DNA of 64,000 bases from Lobosporangium transversale (lineage: Eukaryota > Mortierellomycota > Mortierellomycetes > Mortierellales > Mortierellaceae): NCBI RefSeq assembly GCF_002105155.1, contig NW_019029007.1, positions 124,001 through 188,000 on the forward strand, in the 5' to 3' direction. Made by a program: the position numbers and the translations under genes. Below, piece after piece: positions 52,949-64,000 of the stretch (the stretch's first letter is position 1; each line of letters starts with the position of its first letter). The notes under the pieces are model-generated. The model was not told the origin of the DNA, did no database searches, and saw nothing but the letters and a program-made list of their open reading frames with translations.

Positions 52949-53794
52949 CTAATATTGAGTGACAACTGCAATAACCATGTCCTTGACGAACTGTTGAAGT
53001 TCCTCTAGTGAGTATGGGTTACCAACCGAAGGAAGATGCACGAATAAACAAGCTCGCTCGTCCTCACCCTCCTCTCCTGCTTGAATTCTTCTGTGTCTCT
53101 CAGCCATGCTCAAGTAAAATGTATATTCACAAAGATATAACCCAGCATCCATGCTTTTTTCACAAATCCAGCCTTTCTCGGTCTTTAAGTATTCAGCCAA
53201 CGCTTCAGTGTCGATAGTTGTAGTCAGGCGCTCAGGATCATTAGACCAAGCATCTCTAGAAACAGGAGGAATATCTTTTGATTCCGGATTCCACTGCGAA
53301 TTATCTGGATGGGAGTAACCGACTCGATGGGCCTGTGTTTCAATCGCAGTATGTCCATCGCGACCAACGCCAACATGAATATAGTAAGTCTTTATAAAAT
53401 CCTCAGATTCTTCCTCCGCTTGCTTGTTTCTGCTGTGCTGAGCATGTAAGGCCGGCACGAGATCAGGAACCTTACGGTATTCGACTGGCAACTCCTGGCA
53501 CACGATATATGCTTCTGTAGCTTTATGATGCTTGGGATCCTGCTCGGAGTGAGGGGGCAGTTGTAAAGTATTACAATTGAGAGGTTGGACGGACAGCCAT
53601 GAAGGGTTTGTCAAATGTTTGCCAAAAGGCTACAAAAGAAAAGGGAGTAGATGTATAAATAGAAGAATGTCAAGAAGTGAAAGTTTATTCAATATCAGGT
53701 ACAAAAATATGCAAATGACCCATGTCTATGTGCCTATTACCTCAAAGCCGGTCAATACGACCTTGACCTTGCTGTGGGGGGTAATAGGCGCCAT
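52949..53794 (-). CDS. Pyroglutamyl-peptidase I (peptidase family C15)
   Basis: A cysteine peptidase that removes N-terminal pyroglutamate. The start is ATG 53794 (MAPITPHSKVKVVLTGFE), an intron runs to about 53631, then PFGKHLTNPSWLSVQPLN. This forms the family's N-terminal 'TGFGPFG..NPSW' block (here TGFEPFG). The region HVGVGRDGHTAIETQAHRVG corresponds to the conserved GVSG/E block. The nucleophile is the Cys in MDAGLYLCEYTFY, and the His is in ACLFVHLPSVGNPYS. It ends MVIAVVTQY. The reading frame is intact. It shares a 184-base divergent promoter with the ELM1-like gene and lies about 255 bases upstream of NMD3 on the same strand. Confidence 0.92.
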
Positions 53795-53978
53795 AATGAT
53801 GATGGAAGCGAGGTGAAGAATTAATAATGGGAAAGGATGGAATGCTGAGGAAGCAAAAAAAAAAAAAAAAAAAAGAGCCAATTCAAATCGTGAGAAAATT
53901 TAGTACTTTGTACTTGTTTTTTGGCCATGCATCCTGCTTTTGGCATCGATCAGAATTGGACAGTATTGAATGCACATC
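53795..53978. promoter_or_regulatory. Divergent promoter between pyroglutamyl peptidase and ELM1-like genes
   Basis: Only about 184 bases separate the two start codons on opposite strands, so core promoters must be shared or abutting. The segment holds an A run at 53856-53874 (T run on the other strand), a common feature of nucleosome-free promoters. No clear TATA box is seen. Confidence 0.45.
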
Positions 53979-55919
53979 ATGGATCCCTTGCGAACTGTCG
54001 CAGGATTTACAACCCGTCATGTACTTCTGTCTGCTAATCAGCTGAATCGTACGACCATGACTCTGAACAGTATGCTCCAAAAGTCGCCGGTTAATATGGT
54101 GCCATCGGAATCTATATGCTACAAAAGCTATGCACGAAAAAGCCTATCGAAGAACACGCTTTGCCCCCCGGGCTGTATATCAACCTACTACACCCGTCAC
54201 TTGGATTATATCAGAGGGATCTGTCAGTGCTGACAAGGAGTCTATTGCTCTCGCCGAAGCACTTGGGCTTCCTTGGGCTATCAAGCGTGTTTAAATGGCG
54301 CCCAAGGTAATAAACCAAACGCTTGCTCTACAGGAGGTTGATATATAGAATAACAAGCCCTATTCCGTAACTTCAATCTTTAGGTTTACAATGGATTCCA
54401 ACGCCTTTCAAAAAACTTTTAATGGGACTATCATCATGTTGTCAATAGGAAATCGAGTAGGTTTCTCGCTTGACCTGTGACGTATGGTAACCTTGACTCT
54501 CCTGTTAATTAAAATCGGCGATACATTGTTGCTAAAACTGTGATTAGCGGACAAACTACCATGGTTCATGGAAGGTGATGCATTGGCTGCACCATATCCT
54601 AGTTTTGTGATTGGTTCGGGGGCCAAAGCTTTTCCTGGTCTGTGCATGTATCAAGGATGAGTGGAAAGGCATCATTTTCAGGTACCACTGCTTTTAAACT
54701 GTCCATCCAAAATAATTTAATTCGCCTCTGAGGCATTGACCAATCATGGCATACGTCTCTTCCCTTTGCTCTCTCATAGCCCATATTCATTTTCCTGCTT
54801 TACCATTTGTGCATTTCGATCAAGTGTTCCTTCAACGGCACGAAATCTAGTCCAGCTTGGTAAAATAATTGTGGGTGGTTTGAATGATGCTTCAAATACG
54901 TATTTGGTCAATGCTGATAACCCTCTTCCTTTTTTTCTGACGCCTATAGCGGGTCTGGGGCTGATGAAAGATCAAAAAAATTACTTCCGTATCAATTCAA
55001 CGCTTAATACCATCACTCAAAGATCACTTGATGTTGCTAAACGCAAGGCTTTTGAACTAGAACTTATTCCAAAATCCTTTTTCAATCAGGGAAATAGAAA
55101 CGGGCTAACTCGACAGCCCATTGTTACCATACTGATTGGTGGTCCGAACGAAGATTGCTCGCACAATACTGAAAGACTAATCAGTCGGCTATCCCGCTTA
55201 TTGGATGTTCAAGGCTCCAGAGTCTTACTTTCGTTTTCGCAAAGGACTGCCGATAATACCAAAGTCGCAGTCAAAAAGCTCGAAAGTCATATTCAGGATG
55301 AGAACAGGCTTTACGTTTATGATCCGGTCGCTGATGTAAGGTCCAAGATACTATAGGATTCATCAATGATCATAATCCATACGAGGCTATGCTGGCATTA
55401 GCGGACAAAATTGTGGTCACAGCAGATTCGGTTGCAATGACCAACGAAGCTCTGGCCACTGGGTAAGTCCTTCTATTTTATTTTATTTTATTTTATTTTT
55501 TTTCATTACTTTAGAAAGTTGTGAATTATTAGCCTGTCTCGTTATACTCTTTCTGATTCTAATTGCCCCCAACCTTTACTCTAGTAAACCAGTGTACATC
55601 CTTGGCGGTGAGCTCGCTCGTGGGAAGCTAAAGGTTTTTCATCGGTACTTGGCAGATCACAATGCGACCCGCACGTTCCGGCCTGCGTCGTGTTCCAGTC
55701 TTGAGTGGCAACGAACCCAATATTGTTTCTAATATAACGACTAACGATACTGCGGACCCCTTGAGTTATCCAGGTGATCATCCACCATGGAACCACAAGC
55801 TACTAGCAGATCAGGGAACAGAAGAGGTCAAGCGTCTTGCGCAGCGCCTCAAGATTATAAGGGATTGTCGCATATCGGGTAGAAGAATCCCTGAAGAGAT
55901 AGCCAATAGCACCTGCTGA
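53979..55919 (+). CDS. ELM1-family (mitochondrial fission protein ELM1-like) protein (frame-disrupted)
   Basis: A member of the family named for the plant protein ELM1, which recruits dynamin-related protein to mitochondria; bacterial members also exist. The ATG at 53979 starts MDPLRTVAGFTTRHVLL. Conserved parts, read through frame changes, are VTWIISEGSVSADKESIALA, ALGLPWAIKRV, APYPSFVIGSGAKAFPGL, RQPIVTILIGGPNEDCSHNT, RVLLSFSQRT, NPYEAMLALADKIVVTADSV and the glycosyltransferase-like NEALATGKPVYILGGELARGK. The C-terminus is ISGRRIPEEIANSTC. Shifts lie near 54155, 54290, 54400-54560, 54640-54760, 55350 and 55700. Mitochondrial function in this fungus is inferred only from the family name. Confidence 0.72.
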
Positions 55920-56378
55920 TCAAGGCCTTCATTTTAGTGCCTTGATTTTAAGCTTCCTCAGGGTTCAAACAAACAAAAAAAAAAAAAAAAAAAAAAAAAA
56001 AGTGCACACATTTATGCTTGGCCGATTCTAGCCTAGCCTGTCATTTATATGAGTATAGTACTTGGCTATCATGTATTCTGGTCTACATCTGATACGTAGC
56101 AACGACCCAAAGTGAACAATAACGGCTATCTGCCATAACAATGTCATAATAAGCACAGAATATAGATATATTCAACTTCGAAGATGCAGATGGGCTAGAA
56201 AGTGAGGATTGACACAGTGGTCAAAAGGGTTTCTTGAATACAGTGGCATTGGCTGGTTGCATCCTTTTTTTCGAGATTTTTACAGAATTTGTTTCAGAAA
56301 GGGCTGCAAGGCTACACTTACACCTGATGGTATCACATTCTTTTATCCATAAAACAATAAATATATCTTATGCTATAA
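55920..56378. other. Convergent intergenic region
   Basis: It separates the ends of the ELM1-like (+) and dioxygenase (-) genes. It contains an A run at 55976-56000 and no gene. Confidence 0.5.
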
Positions 56379-58003
56379 TCACTCTGGGATTTCATAAAGG
56401 ACGTCGGCTCGAATGATATATTTGGCTCCTTTGAGTACTGGAGATCCTTCATGGAGCAGGCTACCTGCTGCTTCACCGTGTGGGAAAACAGAGTACGCTA
56501 CCTGCTCTCGGTGAGACTGCCCTTGCATCCATGAAGCCAACATCAGCGGAAGGAGTAAAAAAAGTAGTTCCGCCACCCTCAAACTCATCATTCAAATAAA
56601 CCAAGAACGTAAGCCGAGACAACCTCTTACTCCCATATGCATCATACAAGTACTTTCCTGTCACTGGATCTAGGCCACTACCTGGCCATTGCCCATCTAC
56701 ATGAATGCGATAGATAGCTCCAGGAACGTACCGATAAACCCTCCATCTCGAATTGATGCCAACAGCTCCTCGTCCATCACCACTGGTCTCTGGAAAATGA
56801 GCCTTGCAGCGCATAAATATGCTCTAACAACTGGTCATCAGCCATCCAGAAAAAGTTGTGCGCTAGCACTGAGATAGATTCTGCTGCACTTCCGACAATG
56901 GGGACATCGGGAGTAAATCCTACGGATTCTGCAGCTGAGATCATCTGGTGGCATTCTTTACGAGTGAGTACATCTTTTAGTAAGAATGCACCCGGCACAT
57001 GCGGCATGTCGATGCGTTCGACAGGAGGTTGTACTGCAGGATTGTCTCGGTAGCACAAACGGACGGTATCGGGCTTAGAAAGATAAAGTGTGAAATCATG
57101 TAGGTTCGGAGTCCGGCGGAGTGGTCCTTTTTGATGGGAAACAATTCTAAACGAGGCCCTGTAGTGTTCTGCCTCTTCCTCCGCTGAGAGATGTGGGTGA
57201 GGCCAATTAGTTCAATGAAAACCACCAGGTTATACTAAGCACTTATAAGCGCCACACTGAAACAATGCTTACAAAACAAGGTCTTTGCCAAGGCAGCTTC
57301 ATATTTCTGGACATTGTCATCCACTCTTGGGAATGCGTGCCACATTGGATGCATTCTCACAGGGGACTCCTCTTGACCATCTACACTGACTTTTTTGGGG
57401 ATCATAGAAGGATCCACTGTTCTAAGTATTGAGTCTAGGAGTCTCAACACAACAGGGTCTCCGAATGCACCACTCTTTGCAGATGCTGCATCACAGTCGC
57501 GCACCCACCGTTGCAGAGCCCCTAACTTGGGCACCTGGCCTCGGGACCTCATCTCCTCCAGCGCCGACATAGCATCATTCCATCGGCCGTCCACCAAAGC
57601 ATCAGAGATACGGCCGACTGGGTTTGTCCTAATATGATGTTAAGAATGGTCATGAGCCTCATGCTACAGCTTTCCAAGTTAAAATAGCCTTATTAGTAGG
57701 AAGTGATTCTTACCCATGCCAGACGCTGCAGTGGCTGTCTGTTGGAGCTGGTGAATAACTGCTCGAAGGGATTTGCATGACTTTTGATCGGAACACATCA
57801 GTATGCTGCTCCAATGTCAGCAAAGTACGGAGGGTGGTAACCATGTCCTCTTCAGAGACAACACCTCCAAAAGACTTTGTGAGGTTTTGTGAAGTATTCT
57901 CATCATTGCCGATGAGATTCTCTTGATTCTTTCCGAATTGACGAGCTCCTACACCTGTTACCTCGGCGAGCAAACGTCGTCGCTTGCGATCTTTTCACAG
58001 CTT
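56379..58003 (-). CDS. Prolyl-4-hydroxylase-like 2OG-Fe(II) dioxygenase with N-terminal extension (frame-disrupted)
   Basis: A probable 2-oxoglutarate/Fe(II)-dependent dioxygenase. The N-terminal ~240 residues are unlike other domains I know; they contain LTLEQHTDVFRSKVMQIPSS and WNDAMSALEEMRSRGQVPKL, the latter resembling a PPR-like helical motif. The catalytic part starts VPGAFLLKDVLTRKECHQMI, then SRWRVYRYVPGAIYRIHVDG with the His-x-Asp metal pair (HVD). It continues with RLTFLVYLNDEFEGGGTTFF and ends with PRAGSVLCFPHGEAAGSLLH followed by EGSPVLKGAKYIIRADVLYE. The distal His (PHGE or LLHEG) and Lys (KGAKY/R) match the P4Hc signature. Frame breaks are near 56505, 56810 and at the 5' exon joints. 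The start is unclear because the upstream ATG at about 58003 meets a stop in the same frame. Confidence 0.7.
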
Positions 58004-58260
58004 TCCCATGGTTTCTAGGTCAGTTCGACTAGGACAGAAGGAATGACCAAATAAGAAAAAAAAAAAAAAAAAAAAAAAAGAAATAGAAAGAAAGGCCCAA
58101 ACAACCGTCACGATAGTTCATGTGTTGTGTGCACATCCTCCATTTCACAAACAGACGATCAGGAACTGGATACATGAGACCGTGCATGGCGCTGTAAGGA
58201 CCGGTAGTAAAGGCTAAATATTGAACTTCTCACATAAAATCGGTACATTTCTAGTGCAAT

Positions 58261-60073
58261 ATGTCTCGCGTCCAGCTCGTTCCGCTAAGAAGAGATTACG
58301 TCTTATTTTAAGTGGTGGATGAGGGGCCAGTGGAAGAGGTACGGAAAAGTAGACGCCGCAAAGCAAAGCACAGCGATAGCTCTGACAATGGATCTGACTA
58401 CAAGGGTGATGATGATGATAAAGAGAGTGATGGATATAATGATGATACTGGCGCGAGGGTTTCTGAGGCAGAAGACGAAGATATGACTTCAAATTCAACT
58501 AGAAAGCCGCGACGGCGCAAGGCCATGCAGAGCTTCACAGTCTCATTAGATCAAATGAACGAGCTTCTAACGGAACAAAATGAGTCTTCGCCTACGTTGA
58601 GTGCTGTGCGTAGCAACGATGGTAGTGGACGTGCTTTGAGCATTACTCCTGCTAAACCTCAACACCGATTCGCACCGATAACGACTACACAGCGTAAACC
58701 TCGAGAGAGCAGCAAGAATGTGCCAAAACCCAAGAGAGGACAGTTGCTTAATTTGAACCATTGCCCACAACATTGGAGATTCTTCATTTGAGGCACCAAC
58801 CTGTGAAGATGTGGCTCAAGTTTGCATGAAGGAGGAGTTTTTGAAACAGACCGTATATCCTAACATTGGTCCAAGTATAAAGGACTTCCGTGTGCTTAGG
58901 TTAGCATTACAACTAAATTTTCGCTATCGTGGCTGTACATAATGCTTTTGATCCCCAAGTTGACAAACTATTCTATGTCATTAATAGAGAGCCAACTGAT
59001 CTGGACGAGTACCTACCTCTCCTAGCCACAACAAAAGTAACCGCGCGTGAAACGCAATTCGATATGAACACTATGGCGGCTCACTATGTGAAGGCAGCTC
59101 AAGTCTGTTGGTTATAATTAGCTACAAATCCGAAACTCATGCGCTGGAAACAATGATAATCTTAAGATTATGTTGTATCTCTTTGATTAGGTACTGGAAA
59201 CAAAGATTACTATCTTCTAAATACTGGTTTCTCTTTGGGCTCTCGACTGGTGTCCGTTCCTAGTTATGGCGGCGAAGAAGCAAACGAAAACAAAAGCTAT
59301 GTAGCCATTGGTGGCTTTCCAGATACTGCTGAAAACTGTATAGCGCGCGATCAGTTGTATCCTTTGGGGAAACAGGACGCACATCCGAACTTGATTCAGC
59401 TCTGGAGTATGAACTGCAATACCGATGATGATGGTGCACTTCAAGGAGAGCCTCTCCGTATCTGGCTCTGTGCATTTTACACTCGTATGGTGCTGTCCTT
59501 GATTTAAAATGGTGTCCTTCAGGAGGTTTCATGCAGGCGGTATGAACATGACCTAAAGAGAGCATCTTGCTCTCTTCAAGACTATAATAACTTTGCAATT
59601 CATTCATCTAATATCTTCTAAAATATGTTGTATAGGAATCCGCATCAGGGCATTTGACAAGATTAGGTATTTTAGCCGCTACATTCAGCGACGGTTCTAT
59701 TCGGATCTTTAGCGTACCAGACCCGAAAGCCTACGCCATCACCTTAAGGTCGCAACGGCAAATGGCTCGCTGCCGGAGACTTTATATAGTATGTTCCTTT
59801 TTGGACTAATTTACGCATCTAACACTAGACCAGCATTCACTCTAACTTGATCCCATCTTACATAAAATCTAGTTGAGTACTTCAAGCCTTACGTGACGAT
59901 ACGATTAGGCGATGTCAACTTCATGTCTATCAGCTGGGGGCATCGGAACGACTAGCTGCAAGTGCAACTAACGGAACTGTCGCAATCTGGGATATGAAAT
60001 CTATGCTTGTTCAATCAATCGAAGATCTTGCTAGCAAAGATTCTGGTAAGAAAGAAGTATATAGACCTTTGCT

Positions 60074-60109
<36 letters not shown>

Positions 60110-61181
60110 GTTTGGAATAAGTAGACTCAAAAATTATTTTAAAACCCTTCGCTACAGAGTATCTTGATCCAATATACCTACTTCAAGTGCATGATGTCTG
60201 TGTACGTTGTGTTGACTGGCTCAGGTCTAGTGATCCTGCAGTTGTACCTTGGATCATTGTAACATCTGGCTATGATGGCCATGTACGCTACACCGACCTT
60301 CGCGACCCATATGCACGGATTGATATCAAGACTATCCTTGGGGCTCCCATGTCATCTATATGTGTGCCCTGGGCTGAGGGCACAGTTTATGTCGACATTG
60401 ATTTTGGAGCCAAAATGGATCAACTCTATGTTGAGTCTCGAGGACTTCGATTATTTAATGTCAAGGGCACAATTTGGGATTTTTCTTATTCCGACTACCA
60501 ACCCTATTTAGCGGTAGCGGTCTCTGATGGCCGCGTCAAGATCTCAAATCCTGCTTTCAAGGCGCGCCGTGGATTTGTAATGAACCTTACCCATCTCATT
60601 AGCTAATGAATAACTTGCTTCCTTATTTCGGCTAATCAAAATCCTTTTTTAAAACAGGGAATGGTCCAGAATTGCGTATATCAGCTTCAAGAAGCTGACG
60701 TCGGTGATGAATCCAATACAGCTATCCAAAACAACTGTGATAGCATAGACGATGAAGCCCATCAAATACAAGAGAGTCCGCAAGTAGAACGAGAGCGAAG
60801 CTTTTTTTCAAAGAAGATGAAGAAAGGAGTTTATCAGCAAGTCAGATGGACTGTTAGGCTTCTATGGAGCCAACATTGCTATTCAGAGGGTATTTAGTCT
60901 CTTCACACTGTTTCGTTTTTGATTTTGATGGCGTCTTAAGGTTTCATCTAGAAAATCTACTCTAATTTTTTTTATATTTATATACGGTTCAGGTACAATG
61001 GTCACGGTGCTTACATTCAGCAACATGGCTGGCATCGGGCTCGGCTGGAGGATTAGTTAGGATCGATAATACCATGATGCGAAAGGAACAAAGCGGCACT
61101 CGTAAAAATGTCGGGAATAAGCGACTGGGTTCTAGTACTCAACCCGTCAAGGCTGGAAAGCAAAAAAAAGAATTAAAATAA
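58261..61181 (+). CDS. WD40 protein resembling TFIIIC subunit Tfc6/GTF3C2 (frame-disrupted)
   Basis: A probable nuclear factor. The N-terminus is basic (SRPARSAKKRLRLILSGG) and then acidic/Ser-rich with SRRRKAK and KPRRRKAMQSF, plausible nuclear localisation signals. The WD40-like core contains NKDYYLLNTGFSF, YVAIGGFPDTAENCIARDQL, NLIQLWSMNC, AVLDLKWCPSGGF, GILAATFSDGSIRIFSVPDP, NGTVAIWDMKSMLV, VRCVDWLRSSDP, VTSGYDGHVRYTDLRDPYAR and YQPYLAVAVSDGRVKISNPA. It ends RCLHSATWLASGSAGGLVRI plus a Lys-rich tail. This order fits the TFIIIC Tfc6/GTF3C2 family better than a generic WD40 protein, but the fit is by eye. It has at least seven exons. Breaks lie near 58265, 58310, 58765, 58830 and in several later exons. 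It starts about 250 bases from the divergent dioxygenase gene. Confidence 0.6.
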
Positions 61182-63486
61182 ATATAAATGTTCAGAAAAG
61201 TATAATTTACATGCTTGATTAAAACCTCTCCTCTTCCGCCCCTCTCTCTCCAATTTACTCAAATAGCCATGGCGTTGTCTTCCTGTAATAGCATTCCTAG
61301 GAAAGAATGTTTGCAACACCTCTTGTTTGTTGGTCGATCGCTCACTACTGATTTTTTTACACAGTGGTGTTGGTCTTTCCAAAAGAGATTTCGCTCTTTC
61401 TAATCACCATAATATGTGTCTAAGATTCGCAAACGCCGGAGCCTTATTCATCAAACTGTACAATCTCTCTCCTATAAAAGAGTATGCAGGGTAGAGCGTA
61501 GGCACATGTGGTAGAGGATCAAGGATTGAAATAGCAGAAGCACATGAATTCTATTTGAATCAATGATGGTAAGCAATAACGCATGATTTTATCAACCTGA
61601 TTGTAGCCCATGTCTACTGTGCAGGTTTGATGCCTCAATATGCTATTGCTCCATCCTTACGCTGCAGCTTATATGTCCAAGTAGCAAAAAAAGCTAGTTT
61701 TGGTATCAGAATTAAAGTCGATTCTCTCGATAAGAAACGCGATGGGACCGAATTTCTTATATAAAGTACATGCTAGGCCCATGTAAGAAAGTTATTTGTT
61801 CTGAACTATGAGGGGAGAATCGGCTGTATATACATTTAAATGGAGGGCGTCAGCCTTGGTGGCTCTAATGAGGATGGTAAAGCCTACTGGGCTTGGAGCT
61901 CGTTTGGTTTATTCCAAGATATTGGCTCCATTTATCGACTCATCCCGCTCTATATCCATTAGTTATCAACATCATAACTTATAATGACAAAAGTCTTCAA
62001 AGTTCTTCAATAGCGGCGAATACAATTAGAGAGGGCTTATCAGCTTCCATGAATTATTATCGTTTGGGGGAAATAAAAGCCATTTTATCACGAGATAGGC
62101 TAGTTAATTTTTTCAACAAATCAGAGAATATCGAGACGAGACAAGATAGGGCTCAGGCAAATAGCATCGTCTCTCAAGGCACAGAACCAACGACTTGCAA
62201 GAGCCATCCAACTCTGGTATTAGTCAGAAGTGGATAACGAAGGCCACAGCATCTACACCGATGTTTAAACAATATCCTTAACCTAAAAAAGGTCGTGTAT
62301 CCAGAGGTGTACGGAGCAGACATTGAAAAATTCCCCAAATACTGCGGCAGTTAGAGGAATAGAAAGGTTTATCGGGGGCGGAGAAGCATCGAAGTAAGCG
62401 AGTATGAATGAAAAAGTAGCCGCAGCTGCAGTCCCACTTGATATCAGCACTGTAGATAAAAACATACCGGACACTATCGCTTTGTCGTGGTTGTTAGAGT
62501 TGAGCGACAAAATGATCCAGCACACCTTCCACAGTCAACGAGAAAGTCTCTTTCAGTTCCAATCCCTTCACGTAGCGTGGGGTCCTTTTAGTGTCAAGAA
62601 GTTTCCTGCAGCGAAGCAAGGGAATCATAGCTTGAAAGGAAAAAGGAGGATCGAAGAAATGAAGGCGACACAACCTTGTGAATAGGGCTGCGATAACCCA
62701 TATCGACTTTGATAAGTCGAGTAGGTTTTAAAACAATTCATGTTATTGTAGTTTGTATTTTGCTGATGAGGCGACCCACTAACGCCGCACTGAGTTATAT
62801 TAAAGCCCCATGGGACTTTGACTTTTAACCTAACAGACAAACTATTCCTGCAGTATACAGTATAGTTGAATACCTGCTTCAATGAAATAAATCTGACATC
62901 TTGTCATTCCAAATACCTTTTTTTTCTGTCGTGTTGCATCGTAGGGACTGATTTCAAGTCTGAGGCAATAGGCAACCGATATACGACAAGTAGAACACGG
63001 GGCACAAGTAAGTAAGTCTAGCAAATTTGAATAGACGCAAGAGCCATCACGAAGTAGCACCATGCTCACAAATGGAAATTATTTTTGTTATCAATTCAAT
63101 AAATATAAGAATGAATAAAAGTCGAAAATTTGCCGAGAACAGTCACGCGGACTCACGAGTTCGACTTTGGAGTAAGGGATGCAGCCCAAAGTGATTATTT
63201 ATAAAGACCCGCATGACAACTCCAAACAATTTCACTTCCCTCTTTTTGCTTTCCAATCATTATCAGACTTACCCCATACAAATATTCAGCTTACTGTCTT
63301 TCATTTGTTCATCCATCTATTCATTCACACGCGTGTTATTCATTTCTTTTCAACCTCAATTATCTTCATTCTAGTACACATTCTCTGTCCTACGCTTCCT
63401 CTTTCTTTCTCTCTTTCTCTCTTTTTCTCTCTCTCGCACACGTAAGCACCTATACTCTTCAAATCAATCCATCCTCCAATTTCAAT
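61182..63486. other. 2.3-kb region without a firm gene call
   Basis: AATAAA-like sequence follows 61181. Weak protein-like frames exist at 61842-61952 (+), 61893-62237 (+), and on the minus strand around 62283-62670, where one includes a hydrophobic stretch near MFLSTVLISSGTAAAATFSF. None has a recognisable family, and frames change often, so they may be remnants of a gene. The right end (63179-63440) is pyrimidine-rich with CT repeats, consistent with the ATG8 leader. Confidence 0.4.

Positions 63487-64000
<514 letters not shown>

Overview
The window is eukaryotic nuclear DNA from a filamentous fungus. The genes are rich in short GT-AG introns. The best match is an early-diverging Mortierellomycota-type fungus (Mortierella and relatives). 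This rests on kelch/transmembrane proteins with Q/H/P-rich tails, a secreted S41 (CPAF-like) peptidase, and a DHCR7-type sterol C-7 reductase, all of which fit that group. No phylogeny could be run. I saw no rRNA, tRNA, CRISPR array or intact mobile element.

Layout, left to right. 0.5-3.0 kb (+): C2H2 zinc-finger regulator. 3.8-6.5 kb (+) and 13.6-15.7 kb (+): two paralogous secreted kelch / single-pass membrane proteins. They flank a CSC1/OSCA (DUF221) stress-gated cation channel on the minus strand (6.9-12.0 kb). 16.6-19.1 kb (+): S41-family peptidase. 20.1-22.1 kb (+): 7-dehydrocholesterol reductase. 22.7-23.5 kb (+): TIP30/HTATIP2-like NAD(P)-binding protein. 24.6-26.7 kb (+): aminoacylase-1. 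27.1-29.0 kb (+): U5 snRNP 40-kDa WD40 protein. 29.0-33.1 kb: about 4 kb without a recognisable gene, probably partly the leader of the next gene. 33.1-34.8 kb (+): WOPR (Gti1/Pac2) regulator. 36.3-39.4 kb (+): CNOT11. 40.1-42.1 kb (+): cytochrome c peroxidase. 42.3-43.2 kb (-): unrecognised coding traces. 43.6-44.8 kb (+): Spo7-like protein. 45.0-46.5 kb (+): mitochondrial enoyl-CoA hydratase. 46.9-49.7 kb (+): mitochondrial EF-G. 51.0-52.7 kb (-): NMD3. 52.9-53.8 kb (-): pyroglutamyl peptidase. 54.0-55.9 kb (+): ELM1-family protein. 56.4-58.0 kb (-): prolyl-4-hydroxylase-like dioxygenase. 58.3-61.2 kb (+): TFIIIC Tfc6/GTF3C2-like WD40 protein. 61.2-63.5 kb: nothing firm. 63.5-64.0 kb (+): ATG8, cut by the window end.

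Most genes are housekeeping and unlinked in function: RNA processing, translation, sterol, amino-acid and fatty-acid metabolism, autophagy. Two local themes stand out. One is the membrane/cell-surface block at 3.8-19 kb (kelch receptor-like pair, mechanosensitive-type channel, secreted peptidase). The other is the run of mitochondrial proteins at 40-56 kb (CCP1, ECHS1, MEF1, ELM1).

An important caveat is that many conserved genes are broken by single-base shifts, often in homopolymers. Reading through the shifts restores family-typical protein, even in genes expected to be essential (mitochondrial EF-G, NMD3, DHCR7, SNRNP40). I read this mainly as assembly indel error, not pseudogenisation, and give whole-gene spans. 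Exon borders were read by eye and are approximate. No clearly novel defence-like or otherwise undescribed system was found; the best leads are in the findings.
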